A program made the position numbers and the translations under genes. This document shows, one piece after another, positions 17,782-25,340 of a DNA stretch of 64,000 nt. Numbering within the stretch: position 1 is the stretch's first letter; every line of letters begins with the position of its first letter. The stretch is taken from contig CANQZG010000018.1 in NCBI GenBank assembly GCA_947628305.1, positions 1-64,000 of the forward strand, read 5' to 3'. The stretch comes from an uncultured Muribaculaceae bacterium (GTDB lineage Bacteria > Bacteroidota > Bacteroidia > Bacteroidales > Muribaculaceae). A model generated the notes under the pieces. The model had not been told where the DNA came from. It saw only the letters and a list, made by a program, of their open reading frames with translations, and searched no databases.

Positions 17782-18633
17782 TCAATGGAATCTCTCGCGG
17801 AGTTGGTAGGTCTTTTCGCGAAGGTATTGGCCGAGGGCTTCGGGTGACTCGCTGTATTTCGCCTGTTCTTCGACCGAGATTGGCTCGCCGATGCTTACGT
17901 GGATTTCTTTGCCCACTTTGCGCCACACCTCGGCGGGTAACCGCAGGGAGCGTGCGGGCCAGCATGCATGTCCAAGGAAGTTGAACCACCAGCTGTTGCT
18001 GCCGTGGAAGTAGATGGGTATCACAGGGACTTTGGCTTTCTGGATAAGTTGCAGGATGGTTTTCTGCCAGGGGCGGTCCTGTAGTCGGCCTCGCCAGTTG
18101 GTTTTGCTCATCGCTCCCGCCGGGAAGAAGCCGATTGGTTCGCCGTCACGCAACAGGCGCATCGCCTGCCTGATTCCGTTGACCGACACTTGCCGTTTCT
18201 TGGGGTCGTTGGAGGCCCAGGCATCCACGGCGATGAAGTTGGGGCGCATGGCTGTGATTTTATTGAGAATCATATTGACCATGACGCGGAATTTGGGCCG
18301 TCGCGAGCCAATGAGGTGAATGAGTGTTATGCCGTCAAGTGCGCCGAACGGGTGGTTGCTGACAGTTATGAATGCCCCTTTGGGGAGATTGTCAAGTATC
18401 TCCTCGTTGTCGATGCGCAGTTTGATGTGGAATTCCTCTAATAAAAGGCGTCGGCAAAATTCAGGGCCAGGGGTGTCGCAGCATTTGGCGTGGACGGCGT
18501 TTACCTTGTCGACCGACAGGAAATGAAGCAGCCAGTTGACGAGCTTTTCGTGCCCGTCGAGTTTAGGCGCCATTTGTCTCAAATCATCGTAGTTAAGGAC
18601 ATCGGGGCGTATTTCGTTTTCTTCAGTGGTCAT
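17782..18633 (-). CDS. lysophospholipid acyltransferase family protein
   Basis: The 283-residue protein has the acyltransferase box SNHPFGALDG (NHx4D type, near residue 92) and FFPAGAMSKTN (near residue 167) where PlsC has FPEG. This variant is typical of the PlsC-like/hemolysin acyltransferase group in Bacteroidetes. There is no clear transmembrane segment. It is the last gene of the lipid operon, overlapping the PAP2 gene by 4 bp (18630-18633). In Bacteroidales related proteins are linked to sphingo-, glycine- or ornithine-lipid acylation; the actual acceptor here is unknown. Confidence 0.86.
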   Translation of the reverse strand: MTTEENEIRPDVLNYDDLRQMAPKLDGHEKLVNWLLHFLSVDKVNAVHAKCCDTPGPEFCRRLLLEEFHIKLRIDNEEILDNLPKGAFITVSNHPFGALDGITLIHLIGSRRPKFRVMVNMILNKITAMRPNFIAVDAWASNDPKKRQVSVNGIRQAMRLLRDGEPIGFFPAGAMSKTNWRGRLQDRPWQKTILQLIQKAKVPVIPIYFHGSNSWWFNFLGHACWPARSLRLPAEVWRKVGKEIHVSIGEPISVEEQAKYSESPEALGQYLREKTYQLRERFH

Positions 18634-19574
18634 TTGTCAGAGATTGTTATATAGTTGGTGTATCGGTTGATGAAACGGCTGAATGCCGGGATTTTCATCA
18701 GTACGTATTCAAACAGCAGGAATCCCGCCACGGCGCAGAGGATACCCCCGCACACGTCTATTATATAATGATGGGATGTGTACACGGCTGTGAACCATAT
18801 CCCGAGAGTGATTACCGCTAAGGTTATTTTCCACGCAATCCCGACACGGGAACGCAGTGAGTAGATGAATGCTACGAGCGTGTAGGACGAATGTAGGGAC
18901 GGTAGTGCCGCGAACACATTGGAGTTGCGGGCATATAACCCGTGGAAGATGTTCAGGCCGGTCATGGAGTCGAATGCGCCGAGTCCTGCGACCTCTCCGG
19001 GGGTGTTTAAAATCGGTTCAAACCCGTGGTAGGCGACATACCATGGCGGCGCGGCGGGATGGATATAATAGAATGTAAATCCAATCAGGTTGACAAGGAG
19101 GAATACCAGGGCAAAATGCAGATAACTGCGTTGCTCGCCTTTAAAATATAACCACAGACCGAAAAATATAGGCACGGGCACCCAACACAGGTAAAATATA
19201 CCCGACATGAAATCCATAAACGCTGTGGTGTGACGAGCGAAAAACTCGTTGGGCGTCAATATGCCCCATTCTGTTGTACTGATTCCGAACAATGACTTCT
19301 CGACAAGATAGAGGTCCTGGACGTCTATTGGGTTCACCTTGTAATTGGGCAACAGGTTCATCCAGTCGTAGGAGATGCCGAAAAGACAAAACGGGATAAG
19401 GGCGACGACAAGCCGTCGTGACGCGGGATTGATATAAAACAATACGGCTATCAGGAGTGCCATCACGACATGTTCGGGACGGAACCCGATGAACAGGACG
19501 GTCACGGCGAGCCATAGCGCAAGTGCCACGCAGCACCAGGCCGATTCCTTGGCTGTCGGTAGTTTGATGTTCAT
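18630..19574 (-). CDS. PAP2-family membrane protein, Aur1-like inositol phosphorylceramide synthase candidate
   Basis: The 314-residue protein has about six to eight membrane segments. Its motifs match the Aur1/IPC-synthase branch of the PAP2 superfamily: YYIHPAAPPWY (near residue 165), PSLHSSYT (near 228) and TSHHYIIDVCGG (near 272), the last two carrying the phosphatase-type His-His-Asp triad. Such enzymes transfer phosphoinositol to ceramide. The ATG at 19574 overlaps the upstream stop codon (ATGA); an earlier ATG at 19604 is less likely. Its place beside a CDP-alcohol phosphatidyltransferase and a PgpA-like phosphatase fits an inositol-sphingolipid pathway, by inference. Confidence 0.82.
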   Translation of the reverse strand: MNIKLPTAKESAWCCVALALWLAVTVLFIGFRPEHVVMALLIAVLFYINPASRRLVVALIPFCLFGISYDWMNLLPNYKVNPIDVQDLYLVEKSLFGISTTEWGILTPNEFFARHTTAFMDFMSGIFYLCWVPVPIFFGLWLYFKGEQRSYLHFALVFLLVNLIGFTFYYIHPAAPPWYVAYHGFEPILNTPGEVAGLGAFDSMTGLNIFHGLYARNSNVFAALPSLHSSYTLVAFIYSLRSRVGIAWKITLAVITLGIWFTAVYTSHHYIIDVCGGILCAVAGFLLFEYVLMKIPAFSRFINRYTNYITISDK

Positions 19575-20302
19575 TTCTGCCGGTTCAGGAGGGCGCGACG
19601 GCAATGGTTTATACGGGCGAACGCCGTCATGTTGGCAAACACGGCAATCACTCCCATCGCGATGATGAGAATCAAGTTGGGGTCGAACCCGTTCGCCGGG
19701 TCGATGTTCATCCCTGTTATGCCTGTCGCGAGTGCGGCGAGACTTGTCACCACGACGCGTTCAGGGCGTTGCATGAACCCGATTTTGCACTCTATGCCGA
19801 GACCCTCGGCACGGGCGCGGACATAGCTCACCATGATACTGCCCACAAGGGCGAGGAACGTGATAAGCGCGCCGATAATGTCACCTAATTGCATAAGATA
19901 ATATGCAATTCCACCGAGGGTGAAAAGCTCGCAATAACGGTCAAGGACCGAGTCATACATCGCTCCGAATGTCGATGTCATTCCGCCAAGGCGTGCCACC
20001 TGTCCGTCGAGCATGTCAAACAGAGAGAAGCCGATTATAAGTCCTCCTGCTGTCGTGACGAGGGAGTAGTCTATCGCACCTGATGCGACCCTGACACCGG
20101 CGAGGACGAACACCACAGCGGCGGCGACATTTCCGAGAAATCCGATGGTCGTCACGATGTTGGGCGTTATCTTTAGCTTAATCAGTAGTCTGACAAAGGG
20201 GTTAATGACCTTGTATATGCCAAATTGTAAAGAATTGCGGGCCTTGACGGCTGATTGCTTTATTTCCATTATTTGAGAGGTATTTTGATACAGATTAGTC
20301 AT
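19571..20302 (-). CDS. CDP-alcohol phosphatidyltransferase, candidate phosphatidylinositol-phosphate synthase
   Basis: The 243-residue multi-spanning protein carries the family signature DMLDGQVARLGGM...FGAMYDSVLDR (near residues 95-121), i.e. D-x2-DG-x2-AR-x(8)-G-x3-D-x3-D. The enzyme joins CDP-diacylglycerol to an alcohol phosphate. In Bacteroides a homologue in a very similar cluster is reported to make phosphatidylinositol phosphate; here the acceptor is inferred from context. It overlaps the gtrA-like gene by 8 bp; an alternative ATG lies at 20269. Confidence 0.88.
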   Translation of the reverse strand: MTNLYQNTSQIMEIKQSAVKARNSLQFGIYKVINPFVRLLIKLKITPNIVTTIGFLGNVAAAVVFVLAGVRVASGAIDYSLVTTAGGLIIGFSLFDMLDGQVARLGGMTSTFGAMYDSVLDRYCELFTLGGIAYYLMQLGDIIGALITFLALVGSIMVSYVRARAEGLGIECKIGFMQRPERVVVTSLAALATGITGMNIDPANGFDPNLILIIAMGVIAVFANMTAFARINHCRRALLNRQK

Positions 20303-20831
20303 TTTGTTTTTCTTTCCGAGACGGGGTTATTCGCTCCATAAATGCGATTGCGGCCGGGTCGAACGATGTCGGACGGTAAACAAAGTACCGTTGTAGCACA
20401 AAGTTCCAGAACCAGGATACGAGCAGTGACACGGTCAATCGGGCGGCGGCATAATATCCGTCGGGCTTGAAGCCGAGAGAGTCGAGCCAGTCCCAGTGGG
20501 AGATGAGATAGTACAGGGCCTGTGTCCCGAACGAGTTCAGCAGCACACTCCCTATCCACACCATGGTGTATTTCACCACCACCGCTTTCCAAGGGCAGTC
20601 CTGGGCATGGAATGTGAACTTGTAGTTTATGATGCAGTTGATGACACCACCGCCTATCGCCCCGATTGCCGTCGAAAGCCACGGGGTGAGGTTGCACCAG
20701 GCAAACAGGACGAAACCGGTCAGCATATCGACCCATGACGCTGTCTGGGAAGACGCGATTGAGCGAAGGAATGTATATACGAGCGAATTGCTGTTGAGCA
20801 GTTTATCTCCTACTTTTTTGATAGTTCCCAT
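20295..20831 (-). CDS. GtrA-like membrane protein
   Basis: The 178-residue protein has four predicted membrane segments and the GtrA-type pattern, with FLRSIASSQTASWVDM in the first helix, GGVINCIINYKFTF after the second, and WFWNFVLQRYFVY in the last. GtrA proteins are thought to move lipid-linked sugars or to assist glycolipid synthesis. The ATG at 20831 lies 5 bp after the pgpA-like stop; a longer frame reaching 20939 overlaps that gene and lacks family similarity. The cluster position suggests a role in moving or modifying the lipid headgroup. Confidence 0.85.
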   Translation of the reverse strand: MGTIKKVGDKLLNSNSLVYTFLRSIASSQTASWVDMLTGFVLFAWCNLTPWLSTAIGAIGGGVINCIINYKFTFHAQDCPWKAVVVKYTMVWIGSVLLNSFGTQALYYLISHWDWLDSLGFKPDGYYAAARLTVSLLVSWFWNFVLQRYFVYRPTSFDPAAIAFMERITPSRKEKQND

Positions 20832-20836
20832 GTCAC

Positions 20837-21343
20837 TTATAATATAAAGTAGTTGATAACGAGAAGTATAACTGCCGAATATATTCCGGCGACAATGTCG
20901 TCGGCCATCATTCCGTATCCTCTTGGAAGCCGTTCCCACAGTCTGATGCCGAGTGGTTTGAAAATGTCAAAGTATCGGAACAGGGCGAGTGACAGCGGAA
21001 TTTCCCACCATGGGCAGACAGCGGTTACGGGCAGGAGCGAAATCCATTGCCCCACGGTCTCGTCGACGCATGCCGACACAGGGTCGGGTCCCCAATGCTT
21101 CTCGGCCTCGGTGCTCGCCCATGTCCCGGCGACGGTGAGTATCACTGTTGCCACGATTGTAACGGCGAGCATGACCGGGGTTGATGTCCACAGGTAAAGC
21201 GGCAGCCAGAGGATTATTGCAAGTATCGCCCCCCATGTACCAGGGCATACGGGAAGGAAGCCGACGCCTAATGAGGAGGCGATGAGTTGTGGCAAAAGGG
21301 GGAAATCGGGGGAGAGATGCTCTACTTTCTTTCTAATGTTCAC
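20837..21343 (-). CDS. pgpA: phosphatidylglycerophosphatase A family protein
   Basis: The 168-residue membrane protein has the PgpA motifs GVGFLPVCPGTWGA (near residue 27), VDETVGQW (near 93) and GYGMMADDIVAGIYSA (near 142), with the conserved Asp/Glu residues. Classical PgpA removes phosphate from phosphatidylglycerophosphate. Within this cluster it could instead dephosphorylate phosphatidylinositol phosphate. It is 9 bp downstream of the ATP-grasp gene and 5 bp upstream of the gtrA-like gene. Confidence 0.88.
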   Translation of the reverse strand: MNIRKKVEHLSPDFPLLPQLIASSLGVGFLPVCPGTWGAILAIILWLPLYLWTSTPVMLAVTIVATVILTVAGTWASTEAEKHWGPDPVSACVDETVGQWISLLPVTAVCPWWEIPLSLALFRYFDIFKPLGIRLWERLPRGYGMMADDIVAGIYSAVILLVINYFIL

Positions 21344-21352
21344 GGTGTCGCC

Positions 21353-22216
21353 TTATCTTAGTTTCGTTGAATTGAATTTTTTTATTTCCCCCATGACCGC
21401 ACGTGCGATGTGGGGCGCGGCTTCATTGCGGCATGGCGCGAAGCTGGGCCAGTCGTTGAAGTCGATGATATTGATAGTGTTGTCGGGAGATACGATGCAT
21501 TCTCCACCGTACACTCTGACGTCAAGGGTGTCGGCCGCCCCCTGGCATATTTTCTTTAGATGAGTCTCATCAAGGTCGGGGCGTGTCGTGGTGTCGCCAT
21601 CTTTTGAGGAATGAGTCTCGAAAGGATAGAACCAATAGAAGAAATCGGTCCCGGTGACCCCGTAGAATTTTATGAGGTCTCCTGGGAGATGACGGCATAT
21701 AACAGCGCGTTTTATGCCGCGTAGGAAATATTCCTGAAGCACCTCTTGTGTCTCCTGTGGGTTACGGCAATAGGATACATCCTCCTGGTGGAGCGGATGG
21801 GTGTCTCCGCGTTTTATCCAGCATCGGTCAAAGTGTTTTTGGACAAGGGCGTTCCTAACGACCTCGTTGGTGTTGACTATCAGGCTTTCGGGATAGGGGA
21901 TGTTGCTGCCTATCAGTATGCGGGTCATGCGTTCGCGTATACAGTTCTCTATGCCGTATCCTGAATTGATGACGAGTGCACCGTTGTCCTCCATCGCTTG
22001 AAGAATCTCGATTGACTCGCGTTCACGGCACATGTTCAGCACAATGCTCTCGGTGACTTTCCCTGCCTTTAGTTGTTCCTCGCTGTAAATTCTTACCTCA
22101 TAACCGCGTTTCCTCAGTTGTTCGGCGACGAGGTTGAGTATCGCGGCGTCATTCCCGACGTGGTTGGGGGAGTAGACACCCGCTCTCATTATTCCGGCGA
22201 TTTTTATCTCGGCCAT
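21353..22216 (-). CDS. ATP-grasp domain protein, substrate unknown
   Basis: The 287-residue soluble protein resembles ATP-grasp ligases/kinases. An N-terminal pre-ATP-grasp fold (KIAGIMRAGVYSPNHVGNDAAIL, split here at the glycine turn) is followed by an ATP-binding lid around residues 120-190. The C-terminal metal-binding strand is VDVRVYGGECIVSPDN.INIIDFNDWPSFAPC, with D..N near residue 254. It is the first gene of the lipid operon, where a myo-inositol-phosphate synthase might have been expected from Bacteroides clusters. A kinase or ligase acting on the headgroup is conceivable but unproved. pdxA lies 22 bp upstream on the same strand. Confidence 0.75.
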   Translation of the reverse strand: MAEIKIAGIMRAGVYSPNHVGNDAAILNLVAEQLRKRGYEVRIYSEEQLKAGKVTESIVLNMCRERESIEILQAMEDNGALVINSGYGIENCIRERMTRILIGSNIPYPESLIVNTNEVVRNALVQKHFDRCWIKRGDTHPLHQEDVSYCRNPQETQEVLQEYFLRGIKRAVICRHLPGDLIKFYGVTGTDFFYWFYPFETHSSKDGDTTTRPDLDETHLKKICQGAADTLDVRVYGGECIVSPDNTINIIDFNDWPSFAPCRNEAAPHIARAVMGEIKKFNSTKLR

Positions 22217-22238
22217 ACTCTTGGAAGCTGTTTAATGG

Positions 22239-23342
22239 TTATTCGGTCTCCTCCTTGGAGAGGTCGATGGTTACATCCTCGTGTTTCTTGTCGTAGAACT
22301 GTTTGCGCAGCGGATTGCGGCGCGCCCGGTCGTATGTGCGGCGATTTCGGAAAATGTCAATTGCCTTGTATATGGCCTCGCGCATGGAGGATGCGTCGGC
22401 CTCTCCCTTTGCGGCGATGTCGAATGCCGTGCCATGGTCGGGTGATGTGCGGACATACTGAAGGCCGGCGGTGAAGTTTACGCCTGAATCCATCGACATG
22501 AGTTTGAACGGAGCGAGTCCTTGGTCGTGATACATGGCTAACACTCCGTCAAACCGACGGTGAGAACCGTTGCCGAAGAAGCCGTCGGCACTGTAAGGTC
22601 CGAAGCACAGTATTTTTTTCTCTTGGGTCGCCTTGATGGCAGGGATGATAATTTCGTTCTCCTCGTTCCCGATGAGTCCGTTGTCTCCGGCGTGAGGGTT
22701 GAGGGCCAGCACTGCGATGCGCGGGGAGCTGATGTTGAAATCGCGTTTCAGTGAGCGGTCGAATGCTTCGAGTTTCAACACAATCCCATCGGTTGTCAGT
22801 GACTCCGATACCTGTGAAACGGGGATATGGACTGTGGCTAACGCAACTCTTGTATCATCGTTGCAGAGTATCATCAATGCTTTTTCCCCGTCTTGTCCCA
22901 ATGAGGATTCAAGGTATTCGGTGTGCCCGGGAAATGAAAATGTGTCGGAGTGGATGCTGTGTTTGTTGATAGGCGCGGTTACGAGAACGTCTATTTTGCC
23001 GTCCTTGAGGTCGGCTGTGGCGCGTTCAAGTGCGGCGAACGCCGCTTTCCCCGCTGTCTCGGTCGGTTGTCCCGGCTCGACACGGGTGTCCTCGTCTATG
23101 ACGTTGATGATGTTGACTTCTCCATGGCGGGCGGATGCTGCATCGGGAATCTGGACGAGGTTGACCCCGGGGAGATTCATGGCCTTGCGGTAAAATCCGG
23201 CCACTTTGGCCGACCCATAGACCACGGGGGTGAACAATTCTGTTATACGACTGTCCTCAAGGGCCTTGAGGATGACCTCGTAGCCTATGCCGTTAATGTC
23301 GCCGTGGGTGATTCCCACTTTTATTTTTTGAGGTTCGCTCAT
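22239..23342 (-). CDS. pdxA: 4-hydroxythreonine-4-phosphate dehydrogenase
   Basis: NAD-dependent enzyme of pyridoxal phosphate synthesis. The 367-residue protein starts with IKVGITHGDINGIGYEVI and contains LVTAPINKHSIH (near residue 131), FPGHTEYL with a metal His (near 145), LNPHAGDNG (near 217) and MYHDQGLAPFK (near 277), all PdxA hallmarks with its metal-binding histidines. It has a longer C-terminus than E. coli PdxA (329 aa), as in other Bacteroidetes. It probably heads a transcript running into the ATP-grasp and lipid genes. Confidence 0.95.
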   Translation of the reverse strand: MSEPQKIKVGITHGDINGIGYEVILKALEDSRITELFTPVVYGSAKVAGFYRKAMNLPGVNLVQIPDAASARHGEVNIINVIDEDTRVEPGQPTETAGKAAFAALERATADLKDGKIDVLVTAPINKHSIHSDTFSFPGHTEYLESSLGQDGEKALMILCNDDTRVALATVHIPVSQVSESLTTDGIVLKLEAFDRSLKRDFNISSPRIAVLALNPHAGDNGLIGNEENEIIIPAIKATQEKKILCFGPYSADGFFGNGSHRRFDGVLAMYHDQGLAPFKLMSMDSGVNFTAGLQYVRTSPDHGTAFDIAAKGEADASSMREAIYKAIDIFRNRRTYDRARRNPLRKQFYDKKHEDVTIDLSKEETE

Positions 23343-23510
23343 TGTAATAATGGTTGGTTTCAGGCATCTTTTGGAACGATGCCCTGTTAAGGGTCTTTAA
23401 CAACCCGCTAAATTACAAAAAAATCTCCAACCCATGGCCATTTGTGGCTCAAATTCATTCTTAACGGTGAATTTTAGTGGGGTTTCGATTCTTTTATGGG
23501 ATAATATGAC

Positions 23511-23518
23511 TAAATTTG
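23511..23518 (+). promoter_or_regulatory. -7 promoter box of the RsmI-type methylase gene
   Basis: TAAATTTG, 20 bp before the ATG at 23539. Confidence 0.65.
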
Positions 23519-23538
23519 CGCTTTAGACAATCTCTGAA

Positions 23539-24267
23539 ATGGAACAAGATAATCAGCATTCTCCCACGCTTTACCTGATGCCGTCGACCATGAGTGACGC
23601 GTCGCGTCCCGATGACGTGCTCCCTGAACGTAATCGACAGGTTGCGTTGTCGGTGCGGCATTATATTGTCGAGAATGTCAGGACGGCGCGACGTTTCCTG
23701 CGCAGGTGGTGCGGACGGGATATAGATATAGACTCGCTCACGTTTTACACGCTTGACGAGCATACGCGTCCCGGGGAACTGCACGAGATGCTTGAGCCGT
23801 TGGCTGCCGGCCACGATATGGCCGTCATCTCCGAGGCCGGATGTCCGGCGGTGGCTGACCCCGGGGCCGACGTTGTCGCTGTTGCGCAACAACGTGGCGT
23901 GAAGGTTGTTCCGTTGGTGGGCCCCTCGAGCATACTGATGTCGCTCATGGCATCGGGATTCAACGGGCAGAGTTTTGCGTTTGTGGGTTATCTCCCAGTT
24001 GACGCACACCGACGCGCCGCGTGTCTGCGACAGATGGCGCGCCGGATTGCAAATGAGGGTCAGACCCAGATTTTTATAGAGACACCCTATCGTAACAACC
24101 GTCTGATTGCTGATATTGTCCGGGCGTTGCCCGGTGAGTTGAAACTGTGTGTGGCACGTGACATCACCGGGCCGGAGGAGTCGATAGTGACCCTGACGTT
24201 GGAGCAGTGGCGTTCGCGTGATTATGATTACGGGAAAATTCCGATGATATTTTTGCTTTATAAGTAA
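23539..24267 (+). CDS. RsmI-family SAM-dependent methyltransferase
   Basis: The 242-residue protein belongs to the tetrapyrrole-methylase fold. It shows LYLMPSTM at the N-terminus, ISEAGCPAVADPGADVV (near residue 96), VVPLVGPSSILMSLMASGF (near 117) and FIETPYRNN (near 180), the standard RsmI blocks. RsmI methylates C1402 of 16S rRNA at the ribose; the protein is shorter than E. coli RsmI (286 aa) because the N-terminal region is diverged, as in other Bacteroidales, so the exact target is not certain. The metallo-hydrolase gene follows 4 bp later. Confidence 0.88.
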   Translation: MEQDNQHSPTLYLMPSTMSDASRPDDVLPERNRQVALSVRHYIVENVRTARRFLRRWCGRDIDIDSLTFYTLDEHTRPGELHEMLEPLAAGHDMAVISEAGCPAVADPGADVVAVAQQRGVKVVPLVGPSSILMSLMASGFNGQSFAFVGYLPVDAHRRAACLRQMARRIANEGQTQIFIETPYRNNRLIADIVRALPGELKLCVARDITGPEESIVTLTLEQWRSRDYDYGKIPMIFLLYK

Positions 24268-24271
24268 GAAG

Positions 24272-25312
24272 ATGCGACGTTCGGTTAAACCAGGTGCAGG
24301 AAATACAGCGATGGGAAGTCTTTTTGACCTTCCGTCAGGAGTCGAGCCGCAATTGCCCGTCCATCCGTCGGTCAAGCGTGCCGCCGAGCGATACCTTTCA
24401 CGCCGGGAAATGAAGGAGGATGACGCGGCTGTCACATTTGAACCGTTGAAACCGTCATCCCGTCAGAGACATCTGCGGTTTATAAGTTTCGGGAGCGGCA
24501 GCAGCGGGAACTGCGCCTACGTCGGCGACGAACATTCCGGCTTTCTGATAGATGCCGGGGTCGATGTCCGCCTTGTAGAGGAGACATTGTTGAGGAACGG
24601 GGTGGACATGGATTCGGTCAAGGGAATCTGTCTCACCCATGACCACAGTGACCACATCCGTTATGTTTACGCCCTGTGCCGTCGGTTCAGGCATCTTGTC
24701 ATATATTGTACCCCCAAGACCCTCAACGGTATTTTGCGGAGACATAGCATCTCGCGGCGTATCAAGGATTACCATCATCCCATATATAAGGAATTCCCTT
24801 TCAGGATTGACAATTTCGAGTTGACTGCGTTCGATGTCAGCCACGACGGGACTGACAATGCCGGGTTTTACGTCACCAACGGCGACACATTGCGTTTTGC
24901 TGTGGCGACCGACCTCGGTTGCATAACCGAGAGGGTTGACCATTACATGCGTCAGGCGCGTTTTGTCATGATTGAGAGCAACTATGACGCGGGGATGCTC
25001 GAGAGGGGGCGTTACCCCGAGTATCTTAAGGCCCGTATACGTGCCGGGCGCGGGCATCTTGACAATGTGGAGGCCGGACGTTTTTTGGCCGACATGTTCA
25101 CTCCTGCGCTCACCCATGTTTTCCTGTGCCATCTAAGCCTTGACAACAATACCCCTGAACTGGCGTTGCATTCTGTCGAGGGTGCATTGCTGGCTTCGGG
25201 TAAGGTAGGCTCGACGGGTGATGCGTCGGGGACTCCTGAATCGTTGTCGGCCGATGTGCAGCTTGTGGCGTTGCCACGTTATGTCGCCTCGCCGATGTAC
25301 TATCTGTTTTGA
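24272..25312 (+). CDS. metallo-beta-lactamase-fold hydrolase, WalJ/YycJ-like
   Basis: The 346-residue protein has an unusual N-terminal extension of about 65 residues (containing SLFDLPSGVEPQLPVHPSVK) followed by an MBL domain. The domain begins RFISFGSGSSGNCAYVG, and the zinc motif LTHDHSDHI (HxHxDH) lies near residue 120. Later His/Asp ligands sit in FDVSHDG and AVATDLGC, then HVFLCHLSLDNN. WalJ-type enzymes are 5'-nuclease-like factors of the cell wall/DNA repair; here the role is open. A further ATG at 24311 would shorten the extension. Confidence 0.87.
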   Translation: MRRSVKPGAGNTAMGSLFDLPSGVEPQLPVHPSVKRAAERYLSRREMKEDDAAVTFEPLKPSSRQRHLRFISFGSGSSGNCAYVGDEHSGFLIDAGVDVRLVEETLLRNGVDMDSVKGICLTHDHSDHIRYVYALCRRFRHLVIYCTPKTLNGILRRHSISRRIKDYHHPIYKEFPFRIDNFELTAFDVSHDGTDNAGFYVTNGDTLRFAVATDLGCITERVDHYMRQARFVMIESNYDAGMLERGRYPEYLKARIRAGRGHLDNVEAGRFLADMFTPALTHVFLCHLSLDNNTPELALHSVEGALLASGKVGSTGDASGTPESLSADVQLVALPRYVASPMYYLF

Positions 25313-25340
25313 ACAATTACTTACATACTAATATACCAAC

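Noticed and set aside
20832-20939. A longer GtrA protein starting at 20939
   Set aside because: The extra residues overlap the pgpA-like gene and show no GtrA similarity; the ATG at 20831 lies just after that gene's stop.
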